Translations under genes and position numbers: made by a program
Shown: in pieces, positions 39,280-50,169 of the stretch
Layout: each line of letters opens with the position of its first letter
How positions within the stretch are numbered: position 1 is the stretch's first letter
NCBI RefSeq assembly: GCF_001267535.1
Contig: NZ_JRXE01000026.1
Location: 1-64,000 of the forward strand
Direction: 5' to 3'
Length of the DNA stretch: 64,000 nt
Origin: Winslowiella iniecta
GTDB lineage: Bacteria; Pseudomonadota; Gammaproteobacteria; Enterobacterales; Enterobacteriaceae
The notes under the pieces: model-generated
Told to the model about the DNA's origin: nothing
Databases searched by the model: none
What the model saw: only the letters and a program-made list of their open reading frames with translations

Positions 39280-40046
39280 GGGGTCTCACTCTCCGCTGCG
39301 CTCGCTGTGTTATCGGATGTCGACGGCACATAGGTCTCATCCGCCTGCACCGCGCCTGGGGTGTTCTCCTTCTCTGTCACGTGACTGTTATCAGAAACAT
39401 CAGCAGATTTACGGGATGACAGCTGGCGTTCAATATCGGTCAGCGTTTCCAGTTTACGCCGCGTATCAGCCAGTTCACGCGCCAGCAGATGTTGATGCTG
39501 TCGCAAAGCATCAAGCTCGCTGTCGCTGGTTTGTTGCAGATGATAGTAGCGGGTTCGCTCCTGAGACAGCTGTAACTGCGCCGCCTGATTGTCGCGCCAC
39601 AGTTGCAGTAATGGCCGGATCGATGACGGATAATCGAAGCTGTAGCTGTCCAGCCGTACCATATATTGGCGGCGCTCCACCGGCGTCACATTACCGTTGC
39701 TCAGCAACACACCCTGTTTAAAGGTATTTTGCCAGCTTTCTGCCGGCCACTTGCGTGCTTGCGTGCGCGCTTCGGCAGGCGTAAGCCGGGCGCTACAATC
39801 CATCGCCCGCATCCAGTAAAGCGGGTTTTTCATGCTCTCTTCGTCTTCTATTTGCCAGACACGATCGCAGCCTACTGCCAGATAGTCGACGATTTTGATT
39901 TCCGGCTCCACCACCGCATTTTTTTTACTGTTGAATTGCGGCTGGTGAGGCTGCTGACTGCATGCGGCCAGCAGTGCTGGCACAAACATCGCCGTGATCC
40001 TGCCAAACCGGCGCAAGACCACGGCAGAAAAAAATTGAAATTTCAT
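39276..40046 (-). CDS. qseG: Outer-membrane lipoprotein QseG
   Basis: Lipoprotein encoded between kinase and regulator; in E. coli it interacts with the sensor kinase and affects its activity, and in EHEC it affects effector translocation. The protein has 256 residues. The signal peptide ends 'VPALLAAC' (cysteine 29) with Ser at +2, predicting the outer membrane. A coiled-coil stretch spans about 150-205 ('LRQHQHLLARELADTRRKLE'), and a hydrophilic tail rich in Ser, Thr, Glu and Asp follows. It starts five bases after glrK and overlaps glrR by four, so the three genes form a tight operon. Confidence 0.92.
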   Translation of the reverse strand: MKFQFFSAVVLRRFGRITAMFVPALLAACSQQPHQPQFNSKKNAVVEPEIKIVDYLAVGCDRVWQIEDEESMKNPLYWMRAMDCSARLTPAEARTQARKWPAESWQNTFKQGVLLSNGNVTPVERRQYMVRLDSYSFDYPSSIRPLLQLWRDNQAAQLQLSQERTRYYHLQQTSDSELDALRQHQHLLARELADTRRKLETLTDIERQLSSRKSADVSDNSHVTEKENTPGAVQADETYVPSTSDNTASAAESETP

Positions 40047-40050
40047 TCGA

Positions 40051-41478
40051 TTATTCTTTCCCGGCGGTTAAATTCAATTCGATACGGAAGCAGACATCTG
40101 CATCGTCTGCCGCCACCAGGTGAAGATCACCCTGCATTCGCCGTATACAATCTTTGGCAATACTCAGCCCCAGACCACTGCCCTTCACCGCACCTTTGCG
40201 TTGCAGACTTCCCTGGAAAAAGGGTTCAAAAATCATCGCCTGCTCTTCGGGCGGGATCGGCGTGCCGGTATTCGCCACATCAATAAAAATGCGCTGCCCC
40301 TGCTGGTAACTGCGCAGCCAGATGTTACCGGATTCGCTACCGTAGTGCACCGCGTTAGAGTAGAGATTATCGATGACGCGCATTAATAAGGTTGGCTCCG
40401 CGCGACAGCGGGTCACCTGCAGATCGATTGCAGTGTGAATTAGCTTAGCGCGTGCGGTGAGGCTGTGTGACGAGAGCACAATATCGATAATTTCATCCAA
40501 CGCCACGTCTTCCAGTTCGGTCGGGCCATCCGCCAGTTTGCGGTTGTAATCCAGCAGTTGCTCAATCAGCTTCTGCAAATGACGGCTGCTGTGATCAAGA
40601 ATACTGACGACCTCTTGCTGATCGGCTGTCAGTGGGCCGGCCACCTGATCGGCCAGCAGTTCGGTGCCCTCGCGCATGCTGGCCAGCGGGGTTTTTAGCT
40701 CATGCGAGATATGACGTAAAAACTCATGGCGCTGCGACTCCAGCCACGCCAGACGTTCACTTAGCCAGATAATACGCTGCCCCAGGGAACGGATCTCACG
40801 CGGGCCTTTAAACAACACGCTGTTGCCCAGTGGCCGCCCTTCCCCCAGCCGGTTGATCATGCGCTCCACCCCTTTTACCGGGCCGATAATCATGCGGGTA
40901 AACAGCAGCACCAGCGCCAGGCTGACCAGAAACAGAATCAGCGCCTGCCAGCCAAAATACTGGCCACGATCGGCAATCTCACGCTGCAACTGCAAACCGC
41001 GTGAGAACACCACTTCACGCGTCGCCTGCACCATTTGCGCATTCGCATTGGAAAAACCGTCCAGATTCTCCGCTGCTTCCTGCCGCGGATTGCTGTTCTG
41101 GCAATGTAACTGTGACAGCTGGGTAAGAAATTGTCGCAGGCTACGGTAATAACGAATATCAGGCAGCGCCGGTGCATGCGCATCAAGCATTTGTGAATAG
41201 CGGCTGTGCTGAGTCTGATACAGGCGCGCCAGCATCGGGTCATCCAGCACGCAATACTGGCGATAGCTACGCTCCAGCTCCAGCGCAGTACGCGCCATCG
41301 CCTCGCTACGACGCACATCAGTGAGCGTGGTTCGGTTGGTATCGGCCGCGCGGTCACTCAGCGCCGCCAGACTCTCCCATGCCTGCCATGCCAATACCAG
41401 CAGCGGTAACAGCACCAGCAGAAAAGCCATTAAAACCAGTTGCCGCAGCGAACGCGGAAAGAGACGCCATTTCTTCAC
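40051..41478 (-). CDS. glrK: Sensor histidine kinase GlrK (QseE)
   Basis: Membrane sensor kinase partnered with GlrR, responding to envelope signals. With the GTG start at 41478 it has 475 residues, the same as E. coli, and an AGGA about nine bases upstream. An ATG at 41499 lacks a ribosome-binding site and adds seven residues. Membrane segments lie at about 13-33 and 176-196 around a roughly 140-residue periplasmic domain. HAMP follows, then 'HISHELKTPLASM' with the phospho-acceptor at His259, and an ATPase domain with 'GSGLGLSIAKDC'. It is first in the glrK-qseG-glrR operon, downstream of glmY. Confidence 0.95.
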   Translation of the reverse strand: MKKWRLFPRSLRQLVLMAFLLVLLPLLVLAWQAWESLAALSDRAADTNRTTLTDVRRSEAMARTALELERSYRQYCVLDDPMLARLYQTQHSRYSQMLDAHAPALPDIRYYRSLRQFLTQLSQLHCQNSNPRQEAAENLDGFSNANAQMVQATREVVFSRGLQLQREIADRGQYFGWQALILFLVSLALVLLFTRMIIGPVKGVERMINRLGEGRPLGNSVLFKGPREIRSLGQRIIWLSERLAWLESQRHEFLRHISHELKTPLASMREGTELLADQVAGPLTADQQEVVSILDHSSRHLQKLIEQLLDYNRKLADGPTELEDVALDEIIDIVLSSHSLTARAKLIHTAIDLQVTRCRAEPTLLMRVIDNLYSNAVHYGSESGNIWLRSYQQGQRIFIDVANTGTPIPPEEQAMIFEPFFQGSLQRKGAVKGSGLGLSIAKDCIRRMQGDLHLVAADDADVCFRIELNLTAGKE

Positions 41479-41555
41479 GAAGTTGATTCCTGAGCACATT
41501 CTGCTGTTGATGCTAGCTGAGTGCGCAGCCTGAGGAAAGCGTGAGAGCGGAAAAG

Positions 41556-41783
41556 AAAAAAGGCAGATTCAAGGAATCTGCCTTTTTTATCACGATGACA
41601 CATTGGTCACCGCAACTGAAGAGGTGGTGCCTAACTCAACGTTGCGTCCGATGCTTGATAAAGTCACAAAGTGATCTGTTATCGGTTTGGTGGACGGCAG
41701 GCACCGTATTGTGCGTCATTCGAAGTTTTATGAAGCGCTTGTCCGCTTTCGCAGGGCTGTCATAACAGGGTGAATGAGCCACT
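41556..41783 (-). ncRNA. glmY: Small RNA GlmY
   Basis: The minus strand from 41783 begins AGTGGCTCATTCACC, the E. coli GlmY 5' end as I recall it. It later contains the well-conserved block GCAACGTTGAGTTAGGCACC. It ends in a terminator, GGCAGATTC paired with GAATCTGCC plus a T-run. In E. coli GlmY protects the homologous sRNA GlmZ from RapZ/RNase E, so that glmS is made when glucosamine-6-phosphate is low. The length to the end of the T-run is about 228 bases, longer than the 184-base E. coli form; the exact 3' end and processing site are not determined. Position upstream of glrK is the conserved one. Confidence 0.93.
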
Positions 41784-41794
41784 GACAACAATAT

Positions 41795-41811
41795 TGCAAT
41801 CGTCGTGCCAA
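41795..41811 (-). promoter_or_regulatory. Sigma-54 promoter of glmY
   Basis: On the minus strand TTGGCACGACGATTGCA matches the -24/-12 consensus TTGGCAC-N5-TTGC exactly. The GC of the -12 element is 12 bases before the predicted GlmY start at 41783, the correct spacing. Confidence 0.92.
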
Positions 41812-41968
41812 CTTTAAAATTAAATTATAACAACCTGATTTTATTGATTAATAAATAAAATCAACGTTGCCACGCTGCGAAGTTTTACCAGATGGTCTGA
41901 CAAAGTGTCGCCAAAAAGAAACAACAACCAGCAAATCAGTGAAAAGCGATTTATTTCAATAATTTAAG

Positions 41969-41986
41969 TGTCACCTTCTGGAGACA
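41969..41986. promoter_or_regulatory. GlrR activator site upstream of glmY
   Basis: TGTC (41969-41972) and GACA (41983-41986), separated by exactly ten bases, match the GlrR consensus TGTC-N10-GACA. The site lies about 190 bases upstream of the glmY start, a typical enhancer distance. A weaker half-site occurs near 41900. The intervening AT-rich DNA could bind IHF, but no good IHF consensus was found by eye. Confidence 0.75.
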
Positions 41987-42039
41987 GGTAACAGCGTTAA
42001 TTGTCGCAAATCTGCAACACCCGCCGGGTTTCAGTCGAT

Positions 42040-42065
42040 AAAAAGGCCGGAAATCCGGCCTTTTT
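42040..42065. terminator. Terminator downstream of purL
   Basis: AAAAAGGCCGG pairs with CCGGCCTTTTT around AAAT, giving a symmetric stem with A- and T-runs. It lies 15 bases past the purL stop and could act in both directions. Confidence 0.92.
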
Positions 42066-42079
42066 ATTGCGCTGGTGAC

Positions 42080-45000
42080 TTAGCCCAGCTGCTTACGCGC
42101 ATTACGGAAAATACGCATCCACGGACTGTCTTCGCCCCACTCGGCCGGATGCCAGGAGTTGCTGACGGTACGGAACACGCGCTCCGGATGCGGCATCATA
42201 ATGGTCACACGACCACTTTCATTGGATACCGCAGTAATGCCGTTTGGTGAACCGTTCGGGTTCGCGGGATAGTTTTGCGTTACTTTGCCGAAGTTATCGA
42301 CATAGCGCAGCGCCACCAGTCCCTGATGTTCCAGCGCGGCCAGATGCGCATTATCACGCACCTCAACAAAACCTTCGCCGTGAGAGACGGCGATTGGCAT
42401 ACGCGAACCGGCCATGCCTTCCAGCAGCAGCGACGGGCTGGCGGCTACTTCTACCAGGCTGAAACGCGCTTCAAAACGCTCTGACTGGTTGCGCACGAAA
42501 CGCGGCCAGTTTTCGCTACCCGGAATCAGTTCACGCAGATTAGACATCATCTGACAACCGTTACAAACGCCCAGCGCCAGCGTCTGTGGACGATGGAAGA
42601 AGGTTTCGAACTCGTCGCGTACCCGGCTGTTGAACAGAATCGACTTCGCCCAGCCTTCACCCGCACCCAGCACGTCGCCATAAGAGAATCCACCACAGGC
42701 CACCAGCGCCTGGAAATCTTCCAGACCACGACGTCCCGCCAGCAGATCGCTCATATGCACGTCGACGGCATCAAAACCGGCACGATGCCAGGCCGCAGCC
42801 ATTTCAACATGGGAGTTAACGCCCTGCTCACGCAGCACGGCCACTTTAGGACGCGCACCGGTGGCGATAAACGGAGCGGCAATATCGTCTTCCGGTTTAA
42901 AGGTCAGATTAACGTTCAGACCCGGATCGTTGTCATCTTTCTTCGCGTCGTGTTCCTGATCGGCACACTGTGGGTTGTCACGCAAGCGCTGCATCTGCCA
43001 GGTGGTTTCTGCCCACCAGGTACGCAGCGTGGTACGGCTTTCACTGTACACCGCGCTGTCACCAGAACGGATAACAAAACGGTCGCCGGTTTGCGCGTGA
43101 CCCAGGTAGTGTACGCAAGCTGCCAGACCGTTGTCCGCCAGCACTTTTTCGACCAGTGCACGATCCTGCGCAGCAACCTGAATCACCGCACCCAGCTCTT
43201 CGTTAAACAGCGCCGCCAGCGCATCGCTGCCCAGCGCGGCAATATCCACATCAACGCCGCAGTGGCCGGTAAAGGCCATTTCGGCCAACGTCACCAGCAG
43301 GCCGCCGTCGGAGCGGTCGTGGTATGCCAGCAGTTTCTCATCGGCAACCAGCGTCTGAATGGCGTTGAAGAAGCCAGCCAGCTGTTGTGCATCGCGCACG
43401 TCGGCAGGCTTATCACCCAACTGACGATAGACTTGTGACAGCGCGGTAGCGCCCAGTGCATTCTGGCCCTGACCTAAATCGATCAGCAGCAGCGCGTTAT
43501 CCTGCTGCGGCTGCAACTGTGGCGTTACGGTGCGGCGCACATCTTCGACGCGGGCAAACGCGGTGATCACCAGCGACAGTGGCGAGGTCATTTCGCGCTG
43601 TTCGCTATCCTGCTGCCAGCGGGTTTTCATCGACATGGAATCTTTGCCCACCGGAATGGTAATCCCCAGCGCCGGACACAGCTCTTCGCCCACCGCTTTC
43701 ACCGCTTCGTACAGACCCGCGTCTTCGCCAGGATGTCCGGCCGCCGCCATCCAGTTTGCCGACAGTTTGATGCGCTTCAGCGAACCAATCTGGGTCGCGG
43801 CAATGTTAGTCAGCGCTTCGCCTACCGCCAGACGGCCTGATGCGGCAAAGTCCAGCAGTGCCACAGGCGCACGTTCGCCCAGTGACATCGCTTCACCATA
43901 GTAGCTGTCGAGGCTGGCGGTGGTCACGGCACAGTTCGCCACCGGAATCTGCCACGGCCCGACCATCTGATCGCGTGCCACCATACCGGTCACGCTACGG
44001 TCACCGATGGTAATCAGGAAGGTTTTCTCAGCAACAGTTGGCAGATGCAGCACGCGGTTAACCGCATCGGCAACGGTGATGCCATCACGTACCAGCGTGT
44101 CGCCTTTCGCCTGTTGGCTGGTGACATCGCGGGTCATTTTCGGCGTTTTGCCCAGTAGCACGTCCAGCGGCATATCGATAGGTTTGTTATCGAAATGGCT
44201 GTCAGACAGTGTCAGATGCAGTTCTTCGGTGGCTTCACCGATGACCGCATAAGGTGCGCGCTCGCGTTTGCACAGGCGGTCGAACTGCGCCAGTTTTTCC
44301 GGTGCAACCGCCAGCACATAGCGCTCTTGCGACTCGTTACACCATACTTCCAGCGGACTCATGCCAGCTTCGTCACTGAGAATATCACGCAGGTTAAACT
44401 GACCACCGCGCTCACCATCGCTGACCAGTTCAGGCATGGCGTTGGAAAGCCCCCCCGCACCGACATCATGAATAAACAGAATCGGATTATCTTCGCCCAG
44501 CTGCCAGCAGCGGTCGATCACTTCCTGGCAACGACGCTCCATTTCCGGGTTATCACGCTGCACGGAGGCGAAATCAAGATCGGCATCAGACTGGCCTGAG
44601 GCCATTGATGACGCCGCACCGCCGCCGAGACCGATATTCATCGCCGGGCCACCCAGTACAATCAGTTTGGCACCGACGGTGATTTCACCTTTCTGCACGT
44701 GGTCAGCACGGATATTGCCGATACCGCCCGCCAGCATAATCGGCTTGTGGTAACCGCGCAGCTCAACGCCGTTATGGCTGTTAACCCGCTCTTCATAGGT
44801 ACGGAAGTAGCCCGTCAGCGCCGGACGACCAAATTCGTTATTGAACGCCGCGCCGCCCAGTGGGCCCTCGGTCATAATATCCAGCGCGGTCACGATGCGA
44901 TCGGGCTTACCGAAATCTTCTTCCCACGGCTGTTCAAAGCCCGGAATACGCAGGTTAGATACCGAGAAACCGACCAGGCCCGCTTTCGGTTTCGCGCCAC

Positions 45001-45970
45001 GTCCGGTTGCACCTTCATCACGAATTTCACCACCGGAACCGGTCGCGGCACCCGGCCATGGCGAAATCGCCGTTGGGTGGTTATGGGTTTCTACCTTCAT
45101 CAGGATATGGGCGTCTTCCTGATGGAAGTCGTAGACACCTTTATCCGCATCGGCGTAGAAGCGGCCAACCTGCGAGCCTTCCATCACTGCGGCGTTGTCT
45201 TTATAAGCTGACAGCACGTAGTCCGGGGTTTTCTCGAAGGTGTTTTTAATCATTTTAAACAGCGATTTAGGCTGTTGCTGACCATCAATAATCCAGTCGG
45301 CGTTGAAAATTTTATGACGACAGTGCTCGGAGTTTGCCTGGGCAAACATATACAGCTCGATGTCGTTCGGGTTGCGCCCCAGTTTTTCAAATGCAGCCTG
45401 CAGATAGTCAATTTCATCGTCGGCCAGCGCCAGACCGAGCTTCTGGTTAGCCTGCACCAGCGCATTGCGGCCTTCACCCAGCACATCCACGCTTTGCAGC
45501 GGCTGTGGCTGATGATGAGCAAACAGTTGTTGCGCCTGCTCCAGTTCGACAAATACCGTTTCCATCATGCGGTCATGCAGTAATCCGGCCAGCTGTGACC
45601 ACTGAGCTTCGGTCAGTTTCGGTGCCTGAATATAGAAAGCCAGACCGCGCTCAAGACGCAACACCTGCGGTAAATCGCAGTTATGGGCAATATCGGTCGC
45701 TTTAGAAGACCAGGGAGAAATCGTGCCTGGACGCGGGGTCACCAGCAATAAGCGCCCTTCCGGCGTATGCTCAGCGAGAGACGGACCGTACTTCAACAGA
45801 CGCTGAAGGCGGCTCTTTTCGTCAGCGTTTAGCGGCGCGCTGACATCAGCAAAATGGACGTACTCGGCGTAAATATCACTCACCGGCAGGTGAGCGTCCT
45901 GAAAGCGGGTCAGCAGTTTGTTAATACGAAATGCCGACAGAGCGGGCGAACCACGCAGAATTTCCATCAT
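42080..45970 (-). CDS. purL: Phosphoribosylformylglycinamidine synthase
   Basis: Fourth step of purine synthesis: FGAR plus glutamine and ATP gives FGAM. The protein has 1296 residues, against 1295 in E. coli. An N-terminal PurS-like domain begins '[20 protein letters not shown]'. Two AIRS-like ATP-binding halves follow ('[19 protein letters not shown]' region and '[16 protein letters not shown]'). A C-terminal class I glutaminase has its nucleophile at Cys1136 in 'GVCNGCQMM' and His/Glu in 'MMPHPERVF'. The ATG at 45970 gives the family start with GAGAGAT upstream; the 62 extra codons of the longer frame are unconserved. A PurR box lies upstream. Confidence 0.98.
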   Translation of the reverse strand: MMEILRGSPALSAFRINKLLTRFQDAHLPVSDIYAEYVHFADVSAPLNADEKSRLQRLLKYGPSLAEHTPEGRLLLVTPRPGTISPWSSKATDIAHNCDLPQVLRLERGLAFYIQAPKLTEAQWSQLAGLLHDRMMETVFVELEQAQQLFAHHQPQPLQSVDVLGEGRNALVQANQKLGLALADDEIDYLQAAFEKLGRNPNDIELYMFAQANSEHCRHKIFNADWIIDGQQQPKSLFKMIKNTFEKTPDYVLSAYKDNAAVMEGSQVGRFYADADKGVYDFHQEDAHILMKVETHNHPTAISPWPGAATGSGGEIRDEGATGRGAKPKAGLVGFSVSNLRIPGFEQPWEEDFGKPDRIVTALDIMTEGPLGGAAFNNEFGRPALTGYFRTYEERVNSHNGVELRGYHKPIMLAGGIGNIRADHVQKGEITVGAKLIVLGGPAMNIGLGGGAASSMASGQSDADLDFASVQRDNPEMERRCQEVIDRCWQLGEDNPILFIHDVGAGGLSNAMPELVSDGERGGQFNLRDILSDEAGMSPLEVWCNESQERYVLAVAPEKLAQFDRLCKRERAPYAVIGEATEELHLTLSDSHFDNKPIDMPLDVLLGKTPKMTRDVTSQQAKGDTLVRDGITVADAVNRVLHLPTVAEKTFLITIGDRSVTGMVARDQMVGPWQIPVANCAVTTASLDSYYGEAMSLGERAPVALLDFAASGRLAVGEALTNIAATQIGSLKRIKLSANWMAAAGHPGEDAGLYEAVKAVGEELCPALGITIPVGKDSMSMKTRWQQDSEQREMTSPLSLVITAFARVEDVRRTVTPQLQPQQDNALLLIDLGQGQNALGATALSQVYRQLGDKPADVRDAQQLAGFFNAIQTLVADEKLLAYHDRSDGGLLVTLAEMAFTGHCGVDVDIAALGSDALAALFNEELGAVIQVAAQDRALVEKVLADNGLAACVHYLGHAQTGDRFVIRSGDSAVYSESRTTLRTWWAETTWQMQRLRDNPQCADQEHDAKKDDNDPGLNVNLTFKPEDDIAAPFIATGARPKVAVLREQGVNSHVEMAAAWHRAGFDAVDVHMSDLLAGRRGLEDFQALVACGGFSYGDVLGAGEGWAKSILFNSRVRDEFETFFHRPQTLALGVCNGCQMMSNLRELIPGSENWPRFVRNQSERFEARFSLVEVAASPSLLLEGMAGSRMPIAVSHGEGFVEVRDNAHLAALEHQGLVALRYVDNFGKVTQNYPANPNGSPNGITAVSNESGRVTIMMPHPERVFRTVSNSWHPAEWGEDSPWMRIFRNARKQLG

Positions 45971-46036
45971 CAAAGATCTCTCGTCTTCGAAGCGCCGGGC
46001 GACGCTTCTTTGGGCGCAACAGGGAAAACGGGCGCT

Positions 46037-46075
46037 ATTATAAAGAATCCGCGCTGCCAACGAAACCGTTTGCGC
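46037..46075 (-). promoter_or_regulatory. purL promoter -10 element and PurR operator
   Basis: On the minus strand GCGCAAACGGTTTCGT (46075-46060) matches the PurR consensus at all defined positions except the first. A TATAAT -10 hexamer follows at 46042-46037, so the operator covers the -35 region. E. coli purL has nearly the same box. Confidence 0.87.
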
Positions 46076-46238
46076 ATAATTTCTCGGATACCAGAATCGG
46101 CTTAAATTTGCGCAAATCCTGCTGAATAAGTTGCGGCGCGGCACTTTGTTGCGCAAAATGCCCCACGCTCTGGGAAATCTACCATAACTAATACTGCCGT
46201 AAGAGACAGAGGCCCGCGGGCTACCGAGAGATAACTAT

Positions 46239-47696
46239 TTGAAACGCCTAAAAATTAATTATCTGCTGATCGGGCTGATCACCGTGCTGCTCGCGCTTGC
46301 GCTGTGGCCGTCGATCCCCTGGTACGGGAGTTCGGAAGACCGAATTGCACAGATAAAATCGCGGGGCGTATTACGCATCAGCACCATAAATTCCCCGCTA
46401 ACTTATTTCACCATCAATAAATCACCGGCGGGTATGGATTACGAGCTGGCAAAGCGCTTCGCCGATTATCTTGGTGTCAGGCTGGAAGTGACGGTTCGTC
46501 AGAACCTTAACGACCTGTTTGACGATCTTGATGATGATAAAGCGGATGTGCTGGCCGCCGGACTGATTTACAACAGTGAAAGACTGGAACGATTCCGTGC
46601 CGGTCCGGCTTACTATTCGGTTTCACAACAGCTGGTGTACCGCCTCGGTAAGCCGCGGCCAAAAAGTCTCGGCGACCTGAAAGGACGTCTGACGGTGGCT
46701 TCCGGCTCCGCCTACTTATCCACACTGCGCACCATGAAACAGAGCCAGTTTCCCGATCTCGACTGGGCCATTTCAACCGATCAAAGCCCAAAAGCGCTGC
46801 TGGAAGCGGTAGCCGACGGCAAACTTGAATACACCGTTGCCGATTCCGTCACCATCGGATTGCTGCAACGCATTCATCCGCAGCTGGCGGTGGCGTTTGA
46901 TATTACCGATGAAGAGCCGGTCACCTGGTATATGCAGCGCAATCAGGATGACAGTCTCAATGCGGCGATGCTGGACTTCTTTAGCCAGATGAGTGAAGAA
47001 GGCAGCATGGCGCGGCTGGAAGAGAAGTATCTCGGCCATGTCGGCACCTTTGACTATGTCGATACCCGTACTTTCCTGCGCGCCATTGACGGGGTTTTAC
47101 CGGATATCAAGCCGCTGTTTCAACGTTACGCCAATAATATTGACTGGCGCTTGCTGGCCGCGATCTCGTACCAGGAGTCACACTGGAACCCGCAGGCAAC
47201 CTCTCCTACCGGCGTGCGTGGTCTGATGATGCTGACGCGCAACACCGCCGACAGTCTTAATGTCGATGACCGGCTTGATCCCGAGCAGAGCATTCGCGGG
47301 GGCAGCGAATATTTACAGCGCATGATGGAAAAAGTGCCGTCGACCATCCCGGAGGATGAGCGTATCTGGTTTGCGCTGGCGGCTTATAATATGGGATACG
47401 CGCATATGCTGGATGCCCGCCGACTGACCGAAAAACAAAAAGGTAACCCCGACAGCTGGGCCGACGTAAAAACGCGCCTGCCGATGCTGAGCCAGAAACG
47501 CTATTACAGCCAGACGACTTACGGCTATGCGCGCGGGCATGAAGCCTATGCGTATGTAGAAAATATCCGTAAATATCAGATTAGCCTGGTGGGATATCTG
47601 CAGGAGCAGGAGCGGAAAATTGCTCAGCGTGCGGCGCTGGAAGCGGAACTGGGTAAAGGTTATCCGGCGGTACAACCGGATATTGCCATGCATTGA
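46239..47696 (+). CDS. mltF: Membrane-bound lytic murein transglycosylase F
   Basis: Cleaves peptidoglycan glycan strands to 1,6-anhydromuramyl products. The protein has 485 residues, shorter than E. coli (518) because the C-terminal tail after 'YLQEQERK' is reduced. A hydrophobic N-terminal segment (about 8-27) acts as signal or anchor. A solute-binding-protein-like domain spans about 35-265 ('[20 protein letters not shown]'). The SLT catalytic domain has Glu313 in '[20 protein letters not shown]'. The start is TTG, as recalled for E. coli, with GAGAG eight bases upstream. It is divergent from purL. Confidence 0.95.
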   Translation: MKRLKINYLLIGLITVLLALALWPSIPWYGSSEDRIAQIKSRGVLRISTINSPLTYFTINKSPAGMDYELAKRFADYLGVRLEVTVRQNLNDLFDDLDDDKADVLAAGLIYNSERLERFRAGPAYYSVSQQLVYRLGKPRPKSLGDLKGRLTVASGSAYLSTLRTMKQSQFPDLDWAISTDQSPKALLEAVADGKLEYTVADSVTIGLLQRIHPQLAVAFDITDEEPVTWYMQRNQDDSLNAAMLDFFSQMSEEGSMARLEEKYLGHVGTFDYVDTRTFLRAIDGVLPDIKPLFQRYANNIDWRLLAAISYQESHWNPQATSPTGVRGLMMLTRNTADSLNVDDRLDPEQSIRGGSEYLQRMMEKVPSTIPEDERIWFALAAYNMGYAHMLDARRLTEKQKGNPDSWADVKTRLPMLSQKRYYSQTTYGYARGHEAYAYVENIRKYQISLVGYLQEQERKIAQRAALEAELGKGYPAVQPDIAMH

Positions 47697-47723
47697 TTAT
47701 TAAGGCGGCGCGACGGTGCCGCT

Positions 47724-48248
<525 letters not shown>

Positions 48249-48289
48249 TTATACATAAAACGGCGGGGAGACTGACTGAAACCTGTTAC

Positions 48290-48309
48290 GGGCGACGAGA
48301 ACGCCGCCC
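48290..48309. repeat. Dispersed palindromic repeat, copy 3 (tadA-pgpC gap)
   Basis: GGGCGACGAGAACGCCGCCC followed by ATCGGG matches the copies at 37389 and 37435 with one or two changes. It is the third member of the family in this window, about 11 kb from the others, and lies just after the pgpC stop. Confidence 0.72.
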
Positions 48310-48323
48310 ATCGGGAGTTTTCT

Positions 48324-48962
48324 TTATTCCAGCTGTTGCAGCTTACCTTCCGGCGTGACGCGCCAGCGATGCTGGCAGAAGAACAGCAGTGGGTTGTCCT
48401 GCTTGCTGTCGCTGTAACCACTGTGAAGCTGTAGCGGTGTACCAATCTGATCTTCCAGCTGGGCAACTTTTTCATGGCCTAAACAGCGCATTGACAGTAC
48501 CCGTCCGCCATAACCGCGTGTCATCTGACTGGCGATCAACTTCACTCGCGGCAGAAACGCCGAATCATAGTAAACCTGCTCCACCAGCGGCTGCGGTGAG
48601 CCGGTAATCAACCAGACATCGGCATCTTCGCTGCTAAGATAGTCCGTCAGGCGTTGTTGTACCACCGGAAAGGCCGTCACGCGCTGGCGGAACCACTGCG
48701 CGAAGGCTTTCTCACGCTGCTGTAATCGTGCTTCACTATGGCCAAAAGTGATCGACCACAACAGCAGGCTCATCGGCCAGCGGGCCGCACGACCTTTAAT
48801 TAACAGCGCCAGACCGATGACGGGTAACAAAGGCACCACTAACAACAGGTTAATCGGCTGACGCCACAGCAAGTAGCGCATAAAGGTGCCAAACATATCC
48901 TGCTGATGTAGCGTGCCATCTAAATCAAAAAATACTACGCGCCTTGGTGTTCCCTTAGTCAA
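48324..48962 (-). CDS. pgpC: Phosphatidylglycerophosphatase C
   Basis: HAD-family phosphatase that converts phosphatidylglycerophosphate to phosphatidylglycerol in the inner membrane. The protein has 212 residues. The catalytic motif is 'FFDLDGTL' (Asp13, Asp15), with motif II 'WLITGSPQPLVEQ' and motif III near 'SGYSDSKQDNPLL'. A hydrophobic segment at about 36-57 anchors it in the membrane. It is one of three E. coli-type Pgp phosphatases. It is divergent from yfhH. Confidence 0.94.
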   Translation of the reverse strand: MTKGTPRRVVFFDLDGTLHQQDMFGTFMRYLLWRQPINLLLVVPLLPVIGLALLIKGRAARWPMSLLLWSITFGHSEARLQQREKAFAQWFRQRVTAFPVVQQRLTDYLSSEDADVWLITGSPQPLVEQVYYDSAFLPRVKLIASQMTRGYGGRVLSMRCLGHEKVAQLEDQIGTPLQLHSGYSDSKQDNPLLFFCQHRWRVTPEGKLQQLE

Positions 48963-49208
48963 GCATCTCTCCTCAGGATAATGAATCCATTAATCGGGCA
49001 ATCTGCGTTGCCGTCGCCAGGGTTACAGTAACAAGTGTAGTCAGAAGCCGTAAAGCTGGCCGGGGTTTATGCCGATGATGTTTTCCATACCACTGAAGCT
49101 TTTTACCTGCTTTAATCATGGATCGCACAGTGTGGCCCGTTAGACTAAGTTATTCATATTCAGGGCATCATGATTATCATCACGTAGCATCAATCAGAGG
49201 AAAACAGA

Positions 49209-50048
49209 ATGAGTTCACTGCTGCGCATTCGTCAGTTGTATCCCAGACTGGCGCTGAACGAACGGCGGCTGGCGGATTTTTTGCTGTCACAGCCGGATCG
49301 CGCACGTCATCTCAGTTCGCAAAAATTAGCGGAAGAGTCCGGCGTCAGCCAGTCCAGCGTGGTGAAGTTTGCACAAAAGTTGGGATATAAAGGCTTTCCG
49401 GCGCTGAAACTGGCGCTAAGTGAATCGCTGGCCGATAAAGATGCCATTACCGTACACAATCAGATTTTGAGCGATGACCCGCTGAAAGTGGTGGGCGAAA
49501 AATTGTTTGCTGAAAAGCAGTCGGCGATACGTGCCACACTGGATATCAACAGTGAAGAGAAGCTGCTGGAAACTCTGCGGCTGCTGAAATCGGCTCAGCG
49601 TATTGTGCTGGTCGGCATCGGCGCGTCCGGCCTGGTGGCAAAGGATTTTTCATGGAAGCTGATGAAAATTGGTATCAGCGCGGTGGCGGAGCAGGATATG
49701 CACGCGTTGCTGGCCAGCGTGCAGGCGCTGACAACCGGCGATTTACTGCTGGCGATCTCCTACACCGGAGAACGACGTGAAATCAATCTTGCCGCCCAGG
49801 AAGCCCAGCGTGCCGGGGCGAGTGTGCTGGCGTTTACCGGCTTTACGCCCAATACCCTGCAGCAGTGTGCCACCCACTGTTTGTACACCGTGGCGGAAGA
49901 GCAAAGCACGCGCAGCGCGGCCATTTCGTCAACCACGGCTCAGCTGGCGCTGACCGATCTGCTGTTTATGGCGTTGATCCAGAACGATCCGGAGCGAGCC
50001 TCCAGCCATATTCGGCACAGCGAAGCGCTGGTGAAAAAGCTGGTCTGA
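49209..50048 (+). CDS. yfhH: RpiR-family transcriptional regulator YfhH
   Basis: Likely sugar-phosphate-responsive regulator. The protein has 279 residues. The N-terminal RpiR helix-turn-helix (about 1-75; 'KLAEESGVSQSSVVKFAQKL') is joined to a SIS domain (about 120-250; 'VGIGASGLVAKDFSWKLMKI'), which binds phosphosugars in this family. The ligand and target genes are unknown. AGAGGAAAA precedes the ATG. The 246-base gap upstream (48963-49208) must hold its promoter; no confident element was found there. Confidence 0.92.
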   Translation: MSSLLRIRQLYPRLALNERRLADFLLSQPDRARHLSSQKLAEESGVSQSSVVKFAQKLGYKGFPALKLALSESLADKDAITVHNQILSDDPLKVVGEKLFAEKQSAIRATLDINSEEKLLETLRLLKSAQRIVLVGIGASGLVAKDFSWKLMKIGISAVAEQDMHALLASVQALTTGDLLLAISYTGERREINLAAQEAQRAGASVLAFTGFTPNTLQQCATHCLYTVAEEQSTRSAAISSTTAQLALTDLLFMALIQNDPERASSHIRHSEALVKKLV

Positions 50049-50169
50049 TAAGTTATTGATAAAACTATAAACAACTGCGGACGATCTGACATGCTTTGCG
50101 CTGAGGGACATTCTAAGCCGACCGCGCAGTACTATTGTGCTGATTTAGCAAGTCCGCCGGGCTTATTTA

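Noticed and set aside
42593-43438. A 281-codon plus-strand frame inside purL
   Set aside because: It is entirely antisense to a conserved part of purL and is explained by codon usage of that gene.
49865-50059. A 64-codon frame inside the 3' end of yfhH
   Set aside because: Alternate-frame shadow of a conserved SIS-domain gene.
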